Positions 1 to 8,446 of a stretch of 64,000 bases of DNA are shown piece after piece (position 1 is the stretch's first letter; the number at the start of each line of letters is the position of its first letter). This DNA comes from Arthrobacter sp. C9C5 (lineage in GTDB: Bacteria; Actinomycetota; Actinomycetes; Actinomycetales; Micrococcaceae), in contig NZ_JABFMX010000017.1 in the NCBI RefSeq assembly GCF_013359735.1, positions 31,250-95,249 of the forward strand. Reading direction: 5' to 3'. A model generated the notes under the pieces. That model searched no databases. It saw only the letters and a list, made by a program, of their open reading frames with translations, and was not told the DNA's origin. Made by a program: the position numbers and the translations under genes.

Positions 1-1
1 C

Positions 2-733
2 CTCATTTCGCGCCCGCTGCAATGGATACCATCCACGCTCTATCTGGACCGCTACCAGGAAATATTCACCGGCGGGGCAAACAGCGTCGGCTCCGCATTC
101 CGGAGCGCCTTCGCCAACACGGTGATCGTTGCCAGCGGAACCGTAGCCATCTCCATGGTCGTGGCCATCCTCGGCGCCTATGCCTTCGCCCGGTTGCGGT
201 TCCGCTTCCGCGGAACCGTGCTGATGATCTTCCTGGCAACCTATATGCTGCCGCAGATCGCGTTGCTGATCCCGCTGTACCTGGCTCTGAGCGCCTTGCA
301 GCTGCTGGACACGAAACTCGGACTGATCATCGTGGACTGTTCGCTTGTCATCCCGTTCACGCTGTGGATCCTGAGCAACTACTTCGTCACGATTCCCGAA
401 GAGCTGGAAGAAGCTGCCCTGATCGATGGGTGCGGCCGCATGGGGGCACTCTTCCGGGTGGTGCTGCCAAGCGCGAAGCCCGGTATTTTCGCCGCTCTGA
501 TGTTCTCTTTCCTGCTGGCCTGGGACGAGTTCATGTATGCGCTGATCTTCACGTCGTCGGATGCTTCCAAGACCCTGACAGTCGCGATTTCCGAGTTTGC
601 GGGCCGATACACCACGGACTTCGGACTGGTAGCAGCCGGAGGCATACTCGCCGCCCTGCCGCCCGTCATCATTGCCGTCATTTTCCAGCGATACATCGTC
701 AGCGGCATGGCCGCCGGCGCAGTGAAAGGTTAA
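2..733 (+). CDS. carbohydrate ABC transporter permease (MalG type), 5' end outside window
   Basis: Inner-membrane permease of a binding-protein-dependent sugar importer. The reading frame is open from the window edge, so the N-terminus is missing; about 243 codons are visible. The cytoplasmic EAA loop that docks the ATPase is clear (EEAALIDGCG, then FRVVLP and a PG about twenty residues on), preceded and followed by several hydrophobic helices, and the protein ends with the short charged tail usual for MalG-type subunits. Six bases separate its stop from the next gene, which encodes a SIS-domain enzyme, with a ROK regulator and nagB after it. From this context I infer an amino-sugar substrate such as an N-acetylglucosamine oligomer. 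The solute-binding protein and other permease would lie upstream. Confidence 0.93.
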   Translation, partial: LISRPLQWIPSTLYLDRYQEIFTGGANSVGSAFRSAFANTVIVASGTVAISMVVAILGAYAFARLRFRFRGTVLMIFLATYMLPQIALLIPLYLALSALQLLDTKLGLIIVDCSLVIPFTLWILSNYFVTIPEELEEAALIDGCGRMGALFRVVLPSAKPGIFAALMFSFLLAWDEFMYALIFTSSDASKTLTVAISEFAGRYTTDFGLVAAGGILAALPPVIIAVIFQRYIVSGMAAGAVKG

Positions 734-738
734 TACAG

Positions 739-1791
739 TTGAGAAAGATTTCGTACGCGGATGCTGTGTCTTCGCAGCCTGAAAACCTTCGGCGTTCACT
801 CTCCGGCCAGCTGGAGGTCCTTGCCGGCCTCGACCAGCGCTGGCTGCCCGGTGAAACTGTGGGCGTCGTCGCCATGGGGGCTTCCACCCATTCAGGCCAA
901 GCGCTTTTGACCGCACTCGGCCAAGCAGGTCTCCGGGGAGTGAACATCACGGCATCGGACCTGGCACTTATGCGTGAAGGGTTTGAGCCTGCCGACCACT
1001 ACGTGGTGGTCTCCGAATCGGGACTCAGTCCTGAACCGATCAGCGCCGCGGAAAAACTGGCCCCCGGCCGCAGGATTGGCATCACGAATGTTCCCGATGC
1101 GCCGCTTTCCGCAGTGGTGGACCATGTCCTTCCCCTTGGCGGATTCGATGATTCGGCTGTCTACACCATCGGGTACACGGCTACGCTGCTGGCCTATTCC
1201 CGACTGCTGCGCGCACTTACAGCTGGCGATGAAGGCCAGCCGGGATTCTTCGACAGCGAACGCATTCCGGCGCTGGTGTCCGAGGTCCTCGCCAACTACT
1301 CCGGTGCCGGGCCGAAGGCCGCCGAACACCTGCGCGAGGCACGGACGGTGGATTTTGTGGGCCGCGGGTACTCCTTGGCATCGGCGGGGGAAGGGGCCCT
1401 GATGTTCCGCGAAGCCCTTCAACTACCAACGGCATCTTTCGATACCTACCAGTACCTGCACGGCCCCATGGAACCCTTGGGACCCTCTTCCGGGCTGGTG
1501 ATCTTCGGTGACGGACGGGAACTTTCCCTGGCAGACTCCGTCCTCGACGCCGGCGTCAAGGTCGTCTTGATTACGGCGGCGCCAGGGGAGGCCATCGCCC
1601 GGCCTCAACACCCCAACCTGATGGTCGTCGAGATTCCGACTGAAGCAACGGACTTCGCCCGCGCTATTGTCGAAGCAGTTATCGTGCACCTTATTGTCGG
1701 TGCCGTCGCGGAAAACGCTGGCCTGGCCATCCAAGGCTTCCGGTACCACCAGGACGATACGAAGCTGCAACCCGTCAACCGGACCGCTTAG
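739..1791 (+). CDS. SIS-domain sugar-phosphate isomerase/deaminase-like protein
   Basis: About 350 residues with two tandem SIS (sugar isomerase) domains, as in the isomerase half of GlmS and in AgaS/FrlB-type enzymes. Visible hallmarks are the phosphate-binding loop region GASTHSGQAL, the VVSESGLSPEP segment, and FVGRGYSLASAGEGALMFRE in the second domain. No glutamine amidotransferase domain is present, so it would not use glutamine. I chose a TTG start at 739 because an AAAGG sits about nine bases upstream inside the end of the permease gene; the longer open frame is an out-of-frame shadow of the permease. Position in the operon suggests a role in amino-sugar phosphate turnover next to NagB. 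Exact substrate unknown. Confidence 0.85.
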   Translation: MRKISYADAVSSQPENLRRSLSGQLEVLAGLDQRWLPGETVGVVAMGASTHSGQALLTALGQAGLRGVNITASDLALMREGFEPADHYVVVSESGLSPEPISAAEKLAPGRRIGITNVPDAPLSAVVDHVLPLGGFDDSAVYTIGYTATLLAYSRLLRALTAGDEGQPGFFDSERIPALVSEVLANYSGAGPKAAEHLREARTVDFVGRGYSLASAGEGALMFREALQLPTASFDTYQYLHGPMEPLGPSSGLVIFGDGRELSLADSVLDAGVKVVLITAAPGEAIARPQHPNLMVVEIPTEATDFARAIVEAVIVHLIVGAVAENAGLAIQGFRYHQDDTKLQPVNRTA

Positions 1792-1804
1792 GACAGATCG
1801 GAAA

Positions 1805-3031
1805 GTGTCGAAAGCCAACGGGAGCACCGCAACCACAAGTACGGTCTCCAAAGTCAACCGCACGGCCATCATTGAGACCCTCAAAGCCCATGGTCCGCTC
1901 TCGCGCGCCGGGATAGGTGAGCTTACGGGGCTAAGCCCGGCAACGGTCAACCGGTTGACCGGGAGCCTTATCAAGGAGCGCCTGGTCGAGGTCGAGGGCC
2001 AGAAGGAATCGACTGGCGGCCGCCCTCCCCTCATCATCCGCTACACGGGACGGGCCAGACTCGTGGCGGCAATCCAGCTGGCCACCGACAAAGCGACCGG
2101 AATCCTAGTGGACTTCGACGGCGAAGTGGTGGAACGTCACCAAGCGGAGTTTGGAAGTGAGGAAGTGGGCGGTGCTAGCGCGGAAGGCGGCGCCGGGGGA
2201 GCGCGCCTGACCGTGACGCTCGGACTTCTCGATGCCTTGCTCGCTGCCGCCGAGGCACAAGGCAGGCCATGCCTCGGCGTCGGCGTCTCAGTCCCCGGCG
2301 TGGTGAGCGGGCCTGACGGCATCGTTAACAGCATCCCGGAACTAGGGTGGTCCAACCTGCCGTTGGGAAAGATCCTACGGGAGCGGACAAGTGTTCCGGT
2401 CTTCCTGGAAAACGATGCAAATGCCATGGCCTACGGCGAACTCCAACGCGGTGCGGGGCAGCACACCTCCAACTTGGTGGCACTGCTGCTGGGCAACGGC
2501 CTGGGTGCCGGTATTGTGACCGACGGCGTACTGCACCGCGGTGCGCGGTCCGCCGCCGGTGAAGTCGGCTACATGCTGATGGAACGGTCCTCGCTCCGGC
2601 GTTCGTACGGTGAGCTTGGCGACCTGGAAGACAGAGTGGGCTCCCAGGCGCTGACCCGCGAGGCCAGGAAAAAGGGCATCAACGTTCCCGCGGGCACACT
2701 TCTTACGGCCCATGACATCCTCCTGCTTGCGGCTCAAGGGTCCGAACCTGCGGCGAGCGAATTGGCGGACGGGATCCTGGACATGATCTCCATGGCGATT
2801 GCAGCCATGGCGATCATCCTCGATCCCGAAGTGATCGTGGTGGGCAGTGGCCTTGCCACTAACTCAGACCTAATCATTCCGGGCATACGGGAGCGCCTGG
2901 AGGGGAGAATCCTCGAGGTGCCCCATCTGGTGCCGCCCGCCTTGGGCGCCGACGCCGTGATCATGGGCGCCGCTGAACTGGCCATGAACTCCGTGAGCGG
3001 TTTGACCTACTTGGCACACCACGGCGGGTAA
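1805..3031 (+). CDS. ROK-family transcriptional regulator (NagC/Mlc type)
   Basis: About 408 residues: an N-terminal winged HTH (SRAGIGELTGLSPATVNRL) followed by STGGRPP and a C-terminal ROK sugar-kinase-like fold with FLENDANAMAYGEL and GNGLGAGIVTDG. The cysteine zinc signature typical of many ROK proteins (CxCGxxGC) is not seen after GEVGYM, a known variation among regulators. GTG at 1805 is chosen: it lies 14 bases after the SIS gene stop with an AGGA upstream, whereas the longer frame overlaps the SIS gene and begins with non-homologous sequence. It probably represses this amino-sugar operon and is released by an amino-sugar phosphate; this is inference from family and location. Confidence 0.9.
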   Translation: MSKANGSTATTSTVSKVNRTAIIETLKAHGPLSRAGIGELTGLSPATVNRLTGSLIKERLVEVEGQKESTGGRPPLIIRYTGRARLVAAIQLATDKATGILVDFDGEVVERHQAEFGSEEVGGASAEGGAGGARLTVTLGLLDALLAAAEAQGRPCLGVGVSVPGVVSGPDGIVNSIPELGWSNLPLGKILRERTSVPVFLENDANAMAYGELQRGAGQHTSNLVALLLGNGLGAGIVTDGVLHRGARSAAGEVGYMLMERSSLRRSYGELGDLEDRVGSQALTREARKKGINVPAGTLLTAHDILLLAAQGSEPAASELADGILDMISMAIAAMAIILDPEVIVVGSGLATNSDLIIPGIRERLEGRILEVPHLVPPALGADAVIMGAAELAMNSVSGLTYLAHHGG

Positions 3032-3068
3032 TTCGCCCGGAACCACAATCTTAGCGAGGCGCAATACT

Positions 3069-3845
3069 GTGCAAATCATTCTGTGCAAATCAACCCATGA
3101 TGTAGGCCGTCGCGCCGCGGACATCATTGAGGCCCGGCTCCGGCAAGGGCCAACCGTGTTGGGACTGGCCACAGGCGGCTCTCCCGCCCTCACCTACCAG
3201 GAGCTGATTCGTCGGCACCGCGAAGAAGGCCTGAGTTTTAGCCGGGTCAGCGCATTTACGCTCGACGAATACGCAGGGTTGCCGCCCGCCCATGTCCAGT
3301 CCTACTACTCCACAATCCGGAGAGAATTTGTGGACCACGTGGATATGCCGCTGGAGCGGCTCTACACGCCTCAGGGCGACGCCGCTGATTTGAACGACGA
3401 AGCCGCCCGGTATGACCGCGCCATCAGTGCCGCCGGCGGAGTGGATGTACAGGTACTCGGTATCGGCACGAATGGGCACATCGGGTTCAACGAGCCGACA
3501 TCATCACTTCAGTCCCGGACGCGGGTCAAAATGCTGGCAAGCCGGACACGCGCCGACAACGCGCGTTTCTTCGAGGACGAGGCAGAAGACGTACCCCGTT
3601 TGTGCCTGACACAGGGCCTGGGAACCATAGGGGAGGCGCGGCAAGTGGTGCTCGTGGCCCTTGGAAGCAACAAGGCGGCGGCCGTCCGGGCCATGGTTGA
3701 AGGCCCCATCAGTGCTTTCTGTCCGGCATCGGCCCTCCAACTGCATCCCCATGCCACGGTGGTGCTGGATCCTGCGGCAGCGGCGGACCTGGCGTTAGCC
3801 GACTACTACCGTGAGGCGCAGGAGCTGCACGAACAACTGTTGTGA
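3069..3845 (+). CDS. nagB: glucosamine-6-phosphate deaminase
   Basis: Converts glucosamine-6-phosphate to fructose-6-phosphate and ammonia, feeding amino sugars into glycolysis. The 258-residue length matches bacterial NagB. Visible hallmarks: LATGGSP phosphate loop, TLDEYAGL with the catalytic Asp, GIGTNGHIGFNEP with the His of the active-site relay, and LTQGLGTI. The start is GTG at 3069 with a GAGG about ten bases upstream. It is the last gene of the operon with the ABC permease, SIS enzyme and ROK regulator. An IS remnant follows directly after its stop codon. Confidence 0.97.
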   Translation: MQIILCKSTHDVGRRAADIIEARLRQGPTVLGLATGGSPALTYQELIRRHREEGLSFSRVSAFTLDEYAGLPPAHVQSYYSTIRREFVDHVDMPLERLYTPQGDAADLNDEAARYDRAISAAGGVDVQVLGIGTNGHIGFNEPTSSLQSRTRVKMLASRTRADNARFFEDEAEDVPRLCLTQGLGTIGEARQVVLVALGSNKAAAVRAMVEGPISAFCPASALQLHPHATVVLDPAAAADLALADYYREAQELHEQLL

Positions 3846-3954
3846 GCGGGGCGGCGCTGCGCCAGGTGTTGGCGGAGCTTGACGGGGTGTAGAGCCCGCG
3901 GACCGTATGTGTGAAATCGACCGTGTTGCCCTTGGCGGCGGCACCAATGGCCTG

Positions 3955-4150
3955 CCCTTGTCGTCAACCAGAGCGTAAATCTTGGTACTCAGCCCGCCGC
4001 GGGAACGGCCAATCGCATAGTACTCCGGTTCATCAAACAGATTCATGTAGTTCGTCCGGGCCCCCTGCGGCGCGCGGCAGGTTGGTGCCGGGCTGGTGGG
4101 CGCGGTTCACCGTCGAGTCCACCGAAATCGACCAATCCACTTCATGTCAT
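3955..4150 (-). pseudogene. IS5-family (IS427-group-like) transposase remnant
   Basis: On the minus strand two reading frames carry consecutive pieces of a typical IS5-family transposase: SVDSTVNRAHQPGTN in one frame, then after a frame change IGRSRGGLSTKIYALVDDKGR in the next. Both blocks are characteristic of these transposases just before the second catalytic acidic residue, but neither the N-terminal nor the C-terminal part is present and the frame is broken. It lies directly downstream of nagB. No terminal inverted repeats were recognised. The rest of the 3846-4313 gap shows nothing else that I can support. Confidence 0.8.
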
Positions 4151-4313
4151 CCCCTGCCGGACGGTGCAAGCTTCTAACGGCAGATTAGGGCGCCGGTATG
4201 ACATTAACCGGGGCCTAACCGAGGGCATATTGACACCTCCGATGCCCCGGATTAGCTTCAGCCTTAACGAGGCGATTCGCCCCTTCTCCACTACTTAGGC
4301 ACAGGTTTTCCCG

Positions 4314-4838
4314 GTGCCGCGCGCCGAGCCTCCAACAATGGATGCGGCGGGTGTGCGGGCCATGCCGGGCCACATGCCTGGGGAGCCAATTCGGTCTCTC
4401 GCCTACAAGGAGCAGGAAACGTCGGACGGTATTGGACTGATAGAGCTGTTTTACAGGGACGTCGTGGAGAGCGGAAATCTTGCCCTCATTGATGAGCTGG
4501 CGACGGACAGTTATGTCGATCACGAGGAAGGCCTCCCCGGGCAGCCGTCCGGCAAGGATGGCGTGAAATTCTTCGTGAACACCATGCGGTCGGCCTTCCC
4601 GGACATCAAGGTCAAAGCGATTGAGCCCTCGATGACCGCCGGCAATATGGAAGCCTGCCACGTGATCCTGACCGGGACCCACCGTGGCGAGATGGCCGGC
4701 ATCCCGGCAACGGGCAAGAGCGTCGAGTTCGACTGCACGGACATCATCCGTGTTGAGGACGGCAAGGTGGCAGAGCATTGGGGCACCACCGACAACCTGG
4801 CCCTCATGCAGCAGGTCGGCGCGGTGGCCGTGGGCTGA
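4314..4838 (+). CDS. SnoaL-like / ester cyclase-type NTF2-fold protein
   Basis: Small NTF2-fold protein of the SnoaL-like polyketide-cyclase/ester-cyclase group; members range from cyclases to proteins of unknown substrate. The family match starts near ELFYRDVVESGNLALIDEL and continues with YVDHEEGLPGQPSGKDGVKFF, FPDIKV, GTHRGEMAGIPATGKSV and the typical ending ED-GKVAEHWGTTD. The first 30-40 residues look unlike the family, so the true start may be one of the in-frame ATGs at 4362 or 4374. It faces the DinB-end remnant across a hairpin at 4894-4922. Confidence 0.8.
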   Translation: MPRAEPPTMDAAGVRAMPGHMPGEPIRSLAYKEQETSDGIGLIELFYRDVVESGNLALIDELATDSYVDHEEGLPGQPSGKDGVKFFVNTMRSAFPDIKVKAIEPSMTAGNMEACHVILTGTHRGEMAGIPATGKSVEFDCTDIIRVEDGKVAEHWGTTDNLALMQQVGAVAVG

Positions 4839-4893
4839 GCGGCACCCACCCGCGACGGCGGCCGGAACGACCGCCGTGGGGATCAGAAAGCAG

Positions 4894-4922
4894 GGCTGCC
4901 CACGTTCCTGGCGTGGACAGCC
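4894..4922. terminator. hairpin between convergent genes (copy A)
   Basis: Near-perfect stem GGCTGCCCACG / CGTGGACAGCC with a TTCCTGG loop, between the SnoaL-like gene and a minus-strand DinB C-terminal remnant. A closely related hairpin occurs at 5874-5901. Likely a bidirectional terminator; there is no strong U-tract. Confidence 0.5.
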
Positions 4923-5003
4923 ATTTTCACGCTTTTCTGCCCGCTGGCCCAGCCGTTAGTCGGCCGAGATCGCATTCAGGTCACGGACGGCATGGCGCAG
5001 GTA
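4894..5003. repeat. direct repeat copy A (duplicated end of the DinB locus)
   Basis: About 110 bp resembling 5874-5985: the same hairpin, the same spacer composition, the same GCCGTTAG around the stop codon, and coding sequence for the last residues of a DinB-like protein. The copies are diverged by eye (roughly three quarters identical). The HTH/GIY-YIG gene lies between them. Confidence 0.75.
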
Positions 5004-5006
5004 CAA
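4956..5006 (-). pseudogene. C-terminal remnant of a DinB-family gene
   Basis: Minus-strand reading gives LYLRHAVRDLNAISAD and then a stop, matching the C-terminus LRYAVRDLDAIEAG of the intact gene at 5938-6687. Similarity stops just upstream, where the HTH/GIY-YIG gene's stop codon lies (5030). It is therefore the stump of a second copy, left after duplication or insertion. Confidence 0.75.
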
Positions 5007-5029
5007 GGCCGAGGCCTAAGAGACGTCGT

Positions 5030-5749
5030 TCAGCGGTTCCAAAGTCCGGACCGGTACTCACGTATGAGCTCCATCTCGAGTTCCAAGGCCTCCACTCGAG
5101 TCTCGACAGTTTTCCACCGGACTTCGAGGCCAGCGTTATCAAGTGCTGAGCGCGCCGCCTTGGTCGCGCGCATGGCGGTGCCGCTAAGCGCCTCATCGAG
5201 TCGAGCCTGGAGCCACTTCGAATCTTCCAAAGCGCGGTCGAAAGCGTGCTCGCCAAGCCCAGATGCGGCTCCCTTGCCGCTTGCGTATATGGCCAGACGA
5301 CCACGGAGGCCGTTGCCCTTCCGTTCGCCGGCCATGCCGATGTAGACGGGGCCACGCTCAGGCTCTCTTGCGAGCCTGCACACATAGACACCCGGGAAGC
5401 GCGGTGCTACTGCCAATGCGTCCTGTAAGGGGATCCATTCCGACCAGACGCGATGGGGGAGATGGGCCGGCGACGGAGCCTGCCGACTTCGAGGAACAGC
5501 CTTCTCCGGGACTGCAGGCGAAGGGCGCCGTGCAAGTGATTCCGTTTTTGGGGTCAGGATGCGGCCGCGGTTTTGGGCCAGTTGCTCGACGTAGCTTTGC
5601 TGGAGGAACCAGTTGCCTCCCTTTTGCGGAGGGATTTGTCGCGCCCCAGCAGGACGCTCGTCACGGAGCCTCTGCCTAAGGGTCTTGGCGCTCATACCTA
5701 GAATGGCGGCAGCAACTTCGGCGCTAACAGCGTAGTCGTCCATGTACAT
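5030..5749 (-). CDS. HTH-containing GIY-YIG-like nuclease-fold protein
   Basis: About 239 residues. The N-terminus (YAVSAEVAAAILGMSAKTLRQ) resembles an excisionase/MerR-like helix-turn-helix. A linker follows, then a GIY-YIG-like core: GVYVCRLA, then VYIGMAG and LRGRLAIY, with an acidic C-terminal helix (ELEMELIREY). The canonical GIY is GVY here. ATG at 5749 is chosen because the HTH begins there; a second ATG six bases later is equally possible, and the upstream extension looks non-coding. It sits between two diverged copies of a DinB gene end, which suggests it was inserted. Function unknown; DNA repair or defence is possible. Confidence 0.7.
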   Translation of the reverse strand: MYMDDYAVSAEVAAAILGMSAKTLRQRLRDERPAGARQIPPQKGGNWFLQQSYVEQLAQNRGRILTPKTESLARRPSPAVPEKAVPRSRQAPSPAHLPHRVWSEWIPLQDALAVAPRFPGVYVCRLAREPERGPVYIGMAGERKGNGLRGRLAIYASGKGAASGLGEHAFDRALEDSKWLQARLDEALSGTAMRATKAARSALDNAGLEVRWKTVETRVEALELEMELIREYRSGLWNR

Positions 5750-5873
5750 ATCTTGTCGCGAAGGTTCGGCTCGGAGAGGTAGGTGCGGCGGCCGTTTCGG
5801 GCTGCCAGGGACGGGAACCTGGGGTGAGCACTTCCGGACGACGACGGCACGCGCCGCCATCGTGAACACAATA

Positions 5874-5985
5874 GGCTGTCACGTTCCTGACGTGGACAGC
5901 CTCTTGCACCCCCTTTCCTTCCCGCCGGCCGCAGCCGTTAGCCCGCCTCGATCGCATCGAGGTCCCGGACGGCGTAGCGGAGGTG
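5874..5985. repeat. direct repeat copy B (intact DinB 3' end plus hairpin)
   Basis: Partner of 4894-5003. It contains hairpin GGCTGTCACG / CGTGGACAGCC (5874-5901) and the last codons of the DinB gene. The spacing between equivalent points of A and B is about 980 bp. Confidence 0.75.
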
Positions 5986-6687
5986 TTCCCATTCCTCGTT
6001 GAGGATGGTGTGCAGGCAGGAGCGGACGGTCACGGGTAGTTCGGGCGCCCACGGATTTCGGCGGGCCGCGGAGAGGTCCTCCGCGGTGACAGTGGCGAGG
6101 TAGTCCCGCACCCTGGCTGCCCTCTCAGCCCGGACCTCAAGCACTTCGGCGTAGGACGGTGCGACGTCCGAGAAGACAGCCGGATCGTATCCGTCGGTCT
6201 CGTACTCTGCGTTGGGCTGGCCGATGGGGTGGTACGGCTGTTCCAGCTCGAGGATTCCCCGGCCCAGCCAGGTGTCCGTGGCCATGATCAGGTGGCGCAG
6301 CGTCTGGGCGAAGGACCACTCGCCGTCCACCGAGATATCAACGGTGCCGGGCGGCAGCGCCTCGGCCCGCTCGAGCGTCGTCTGCCAGGTCCGCTCCAGC
6401 ACGGCCCAGGCGGCACGGAGCCCATCCGGGTCGCCGGCGCGCCTTTCGACCCGGCCGGGAAAGCGGCGGTTGAGTTCGGCCTCGACGAAGGGGACGACAT
6501 CGACGCCGTTGACGTACAGCGTGCTACCGGTTTCGAGCAGCCACGGTGCATCGATGTCCGCCCCGGCCGCGTCGACCGCACGCATCACCGCGCCGGAGAG
6601 GTCGGACCGGAGGAACCGGGCGCCCCGCAGGTTCACGTCGGTGAATTGTGCGCCCCGGAGGTCGTCGGACTGGGTGAAAGCTGCCAT
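5938..6687 (-). CDS. pentapeptide-repeat / DinB-like domain protein
   Basis: About 249 residues. The first third has pentapeptide-repeat character (LRGAQFTDVNLRGARF, RSDLSGAVMRAVDAAGADI); the remainder is a DinB/YfiT-like four-helix bundle with FAQTLRHLIMATDTWLGR, SCLHTILNEEWEHLRYA and histidines placed as in metal-binding members. DinB-like proteins include thiol-dependent transferases; the substrate here is unknown. ATG at 6687 is where similarity starts; the longer frame reads into a low-similarity upstream region. A truncated copy of its 3' end lies about 1 kb downstream. Confidence 0.85.
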   Translation of the reverse strand: MAAFTQSDDLRGAQFTDVNLRGARFLRSDLSGAVMRAVDAAGADIDAPWLLETGSTLYVNGVDVVPFVEAELNRRFPGRVERRAGDPDGLRAAWAVLERTWQTTLERAEALPPGTVDISVDGEWSFAQTLRHLIMATDTWLGRGILELEQPYHPIGQPNAEYETDGYDPAVFSDVAPSYAEVLEVRAERAARVRDYLATVTAEDLSAARRNPWAPELPVTVRSCLHTILNEEWEHLRYAVRDLDAIEAG

Positions 6688-6998
6688 GCCAGCACTCTGC
6701 CACGGCTTTGTCGGTCGCGCAGTACCTTGGCGGGTTCCTCGGCTGCAGCCGGCCGTCCTCGAACGCTTTGGGGATACCGATAACCCATTTTCTGCAGGAC
6801 CAGGTCGGTCCATAATGGCCACATAAGCTTCGGGGACCCCTCGCGCCGGCGATGATGTAGCGCGGCATCGGAGAGTCCCAGGTGGCTGCCCCGGCTAGGC
6901 GCGAGGGGCGGTCACGGCTCCGGACCATGATTCCGGGGACCGAAACCGGGGGGAGTAACGCCATCACTGCGGTCATCGACGCACTGAAGGGAATCATC

Positions 6999-7379
6999 AT
7001 GTTCAAGGATTCAAACATCATGGCTGTCCTCCCCGCGAAGGACATCAACAGGGCGAAGGAGTTCTACCGGGACAAGCTGGGCATCGAACCCTCCGAATCG
7101 ATGGAGGAGGGCAGCGTGATGTACAGCTGCGGCCAAGGAACCCGCTTCCTCGTTTACCAAACGGACAATGCGGGGACGGCCAAGAACACCCAGATGGGCT
7201 GGGAAACGGACAACCTGGAACGCGAGATGGAGGAACTGCGAGGCCGCGGCGTCGTCTTTGAAGAGTACGACTTTCCCGGCCTGAAGACGGAGAACGGCAT
7301 TGCCACGGCGTCCTGGGGGAAGGGAGCCTGGTTCCTGGACAGCGAGGGCAACATCCTCAACATCGCCCAGCGTTCGTAG
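6999..7379 (+). CDS. VOC (glyoxalase/bleomycin-resistance fold) protein
   Basis: About 126 residues with two beta-alpha-beta-beta-beta halves typical of vicinal-oxygen-chelate proteins: IMAVLPAKDINRAKEFYRDKLG at the start, then YSCGQGTRFLVYQ, ATASWGKGAWFLDSEGNIL near the end. The ATG at 6999 has AAGGGA seven bases upstream, which decides the start over the longer frame from 6882. Single-copy VOC proteins have varied metal-dependent or binding functions, so the substrate cannot be given. Confidence 0.88.
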   Translation: MFKDSNIMAVLPAKDINRAKEFYRDKLGIEPSESMEEGSVMYSCGQGTRFLVYQTDNAGTAKNTQMGWETDNLEREMEELRGRGVVFEEYDFPGLKTENGIATASWGKGAWFLDSEGNILNIAQRS

Positions 7380-7552
7380 TAGGAGGCTGACACCGATCAG
7401 GGGCTCATAACATCGCTACCCCCGGCAACGGAGCCGGAGCGGACCGGGTCCCGCCCTCAAGGCGGGAGCCGGTTTCGAGCCTGACGTCGCCCCTGGACAG
7501 GGCATCCGGCGCGTCCAGAACAGCAGCGTTCGCAGCAGCGGCTACCCGCACG

Positions 7553-8446
7553 CTAGTTAGTGTCGGGTTTCCTGCCCCGCAGGTGTCGGTGGTGCAGTTC
7601 GTAGCTGTCGAACACGTCAGAAGAGGTGGTTCCGGAATGGCCGAACTTGCCGCGAAGAACGTCCGCGAGTCCATCGAGCGCGGCGTGGAGCATCCGTCCG
7701 GCGAACTGGAGTTCAGGGTTGTCGCTGCGTTGGGCCTGGGATGCCAGTTCTTGGGCGTAGGCGACTGTGGCCGGCAAGGAGCCGCGCTGCTCGACTTCAC
7801 GGAAATAATAGGTTTCATGGAACGCAAGCAGATCGATGCTCACCAGAGCTACGTTTCCGGCCATTGACTCCAGCAGCCCGGCGGCATGCGTGGGTTCCAC
7901 GGACAGTACACCTGCAGGACCTGCGGCCTCCCTGAACAAGTTCAGCTCGTGAGCAAGGGCCCGGCGGCGGTTAAGCGCCGGGTACATCTGCAGGATCCAG
8001 GTAACCGTTGCTGTCAGCAAACCGAAACCGGTGACGGCCTGAAGTGCCACCACCAGCCTGAGCAGCGAATGCGTAGCCACGATATCGCCAAACCCCACGG
8101 TGGAAAGAGTGACCAAGGAGATGTAGAGGGCTTCGGCGAAGTCGGCCCGCAAGGGAACCCCGGCTCCGTAAACAAAACCGTCCGTCAGATGCGGCAAGTA
8201 GAGCAGGGCCCAGCCGATGGCCGCGAGGCCCGCCCAGGCGCCAATGACAGCCGCCATGGCCAACGGCGCTGCGATGAAGGAGCCCCGGCCCCGCAGTTTT
8301 CGGGATACTAGCCAGAACCCGCGCATGATCGCCCGGCCCACAGGACCGGAACCGTGGGGATAAAGCAGCGTTCGAAAGACGTCAACGAGCATCAGCAGAA
8401 CCAGCCCGGCCCCTAAAACCGTCCAGAGCGTATCCGCAAAGTCCAT
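7553..8446 (-). CDS. two-TM-type potassium channel family protein
   Basis: 297 residues. Membrane helices near residues 9-27 and 56-84, then a pore loop with selectivity filter TVGFGD at about 116-121 and an inner helix (LLRLVVALQAVTGFGLLTATVTWIL). The cytosolic C-terminal half is helical, without an obvious RCK/TrkA-N domain. Its ATG at 8446 lies within the 3' end of the upstream kinase-like gene (65-base overlap), so the two are co-transcribed and probably under the riboswitch ahead of the kinase. Role: K+ or monovalent-cation conductance (family knowledge). Confidence 0.88.
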   Translation of the reverse strand: MDFADTLWTVLGAGLVLLMLVDVFRTLLYPHGSGPVGRAIMRGFWLVSRKLRGRGSFIAAPLAMAAVIGAWAGLAAIGWALLYLPHLTDGFVYGAGVPLRADFAEALYISLVTLSTVGFGDIVATHSLLRLVVALQAVTGFGLLTATVTWILQMYPALNRRRALAHELNLFREAAGPAGVLSVEPTHAAGLLESMAGNVALVSIDLLAFHETYYFREVEQRGSLPATVAYAQELASQAQRSDNPELQFAGRMLHAALDGLADVLRGKFGHSGTTSSDVFDSYELHHRHLRGRKPDTN

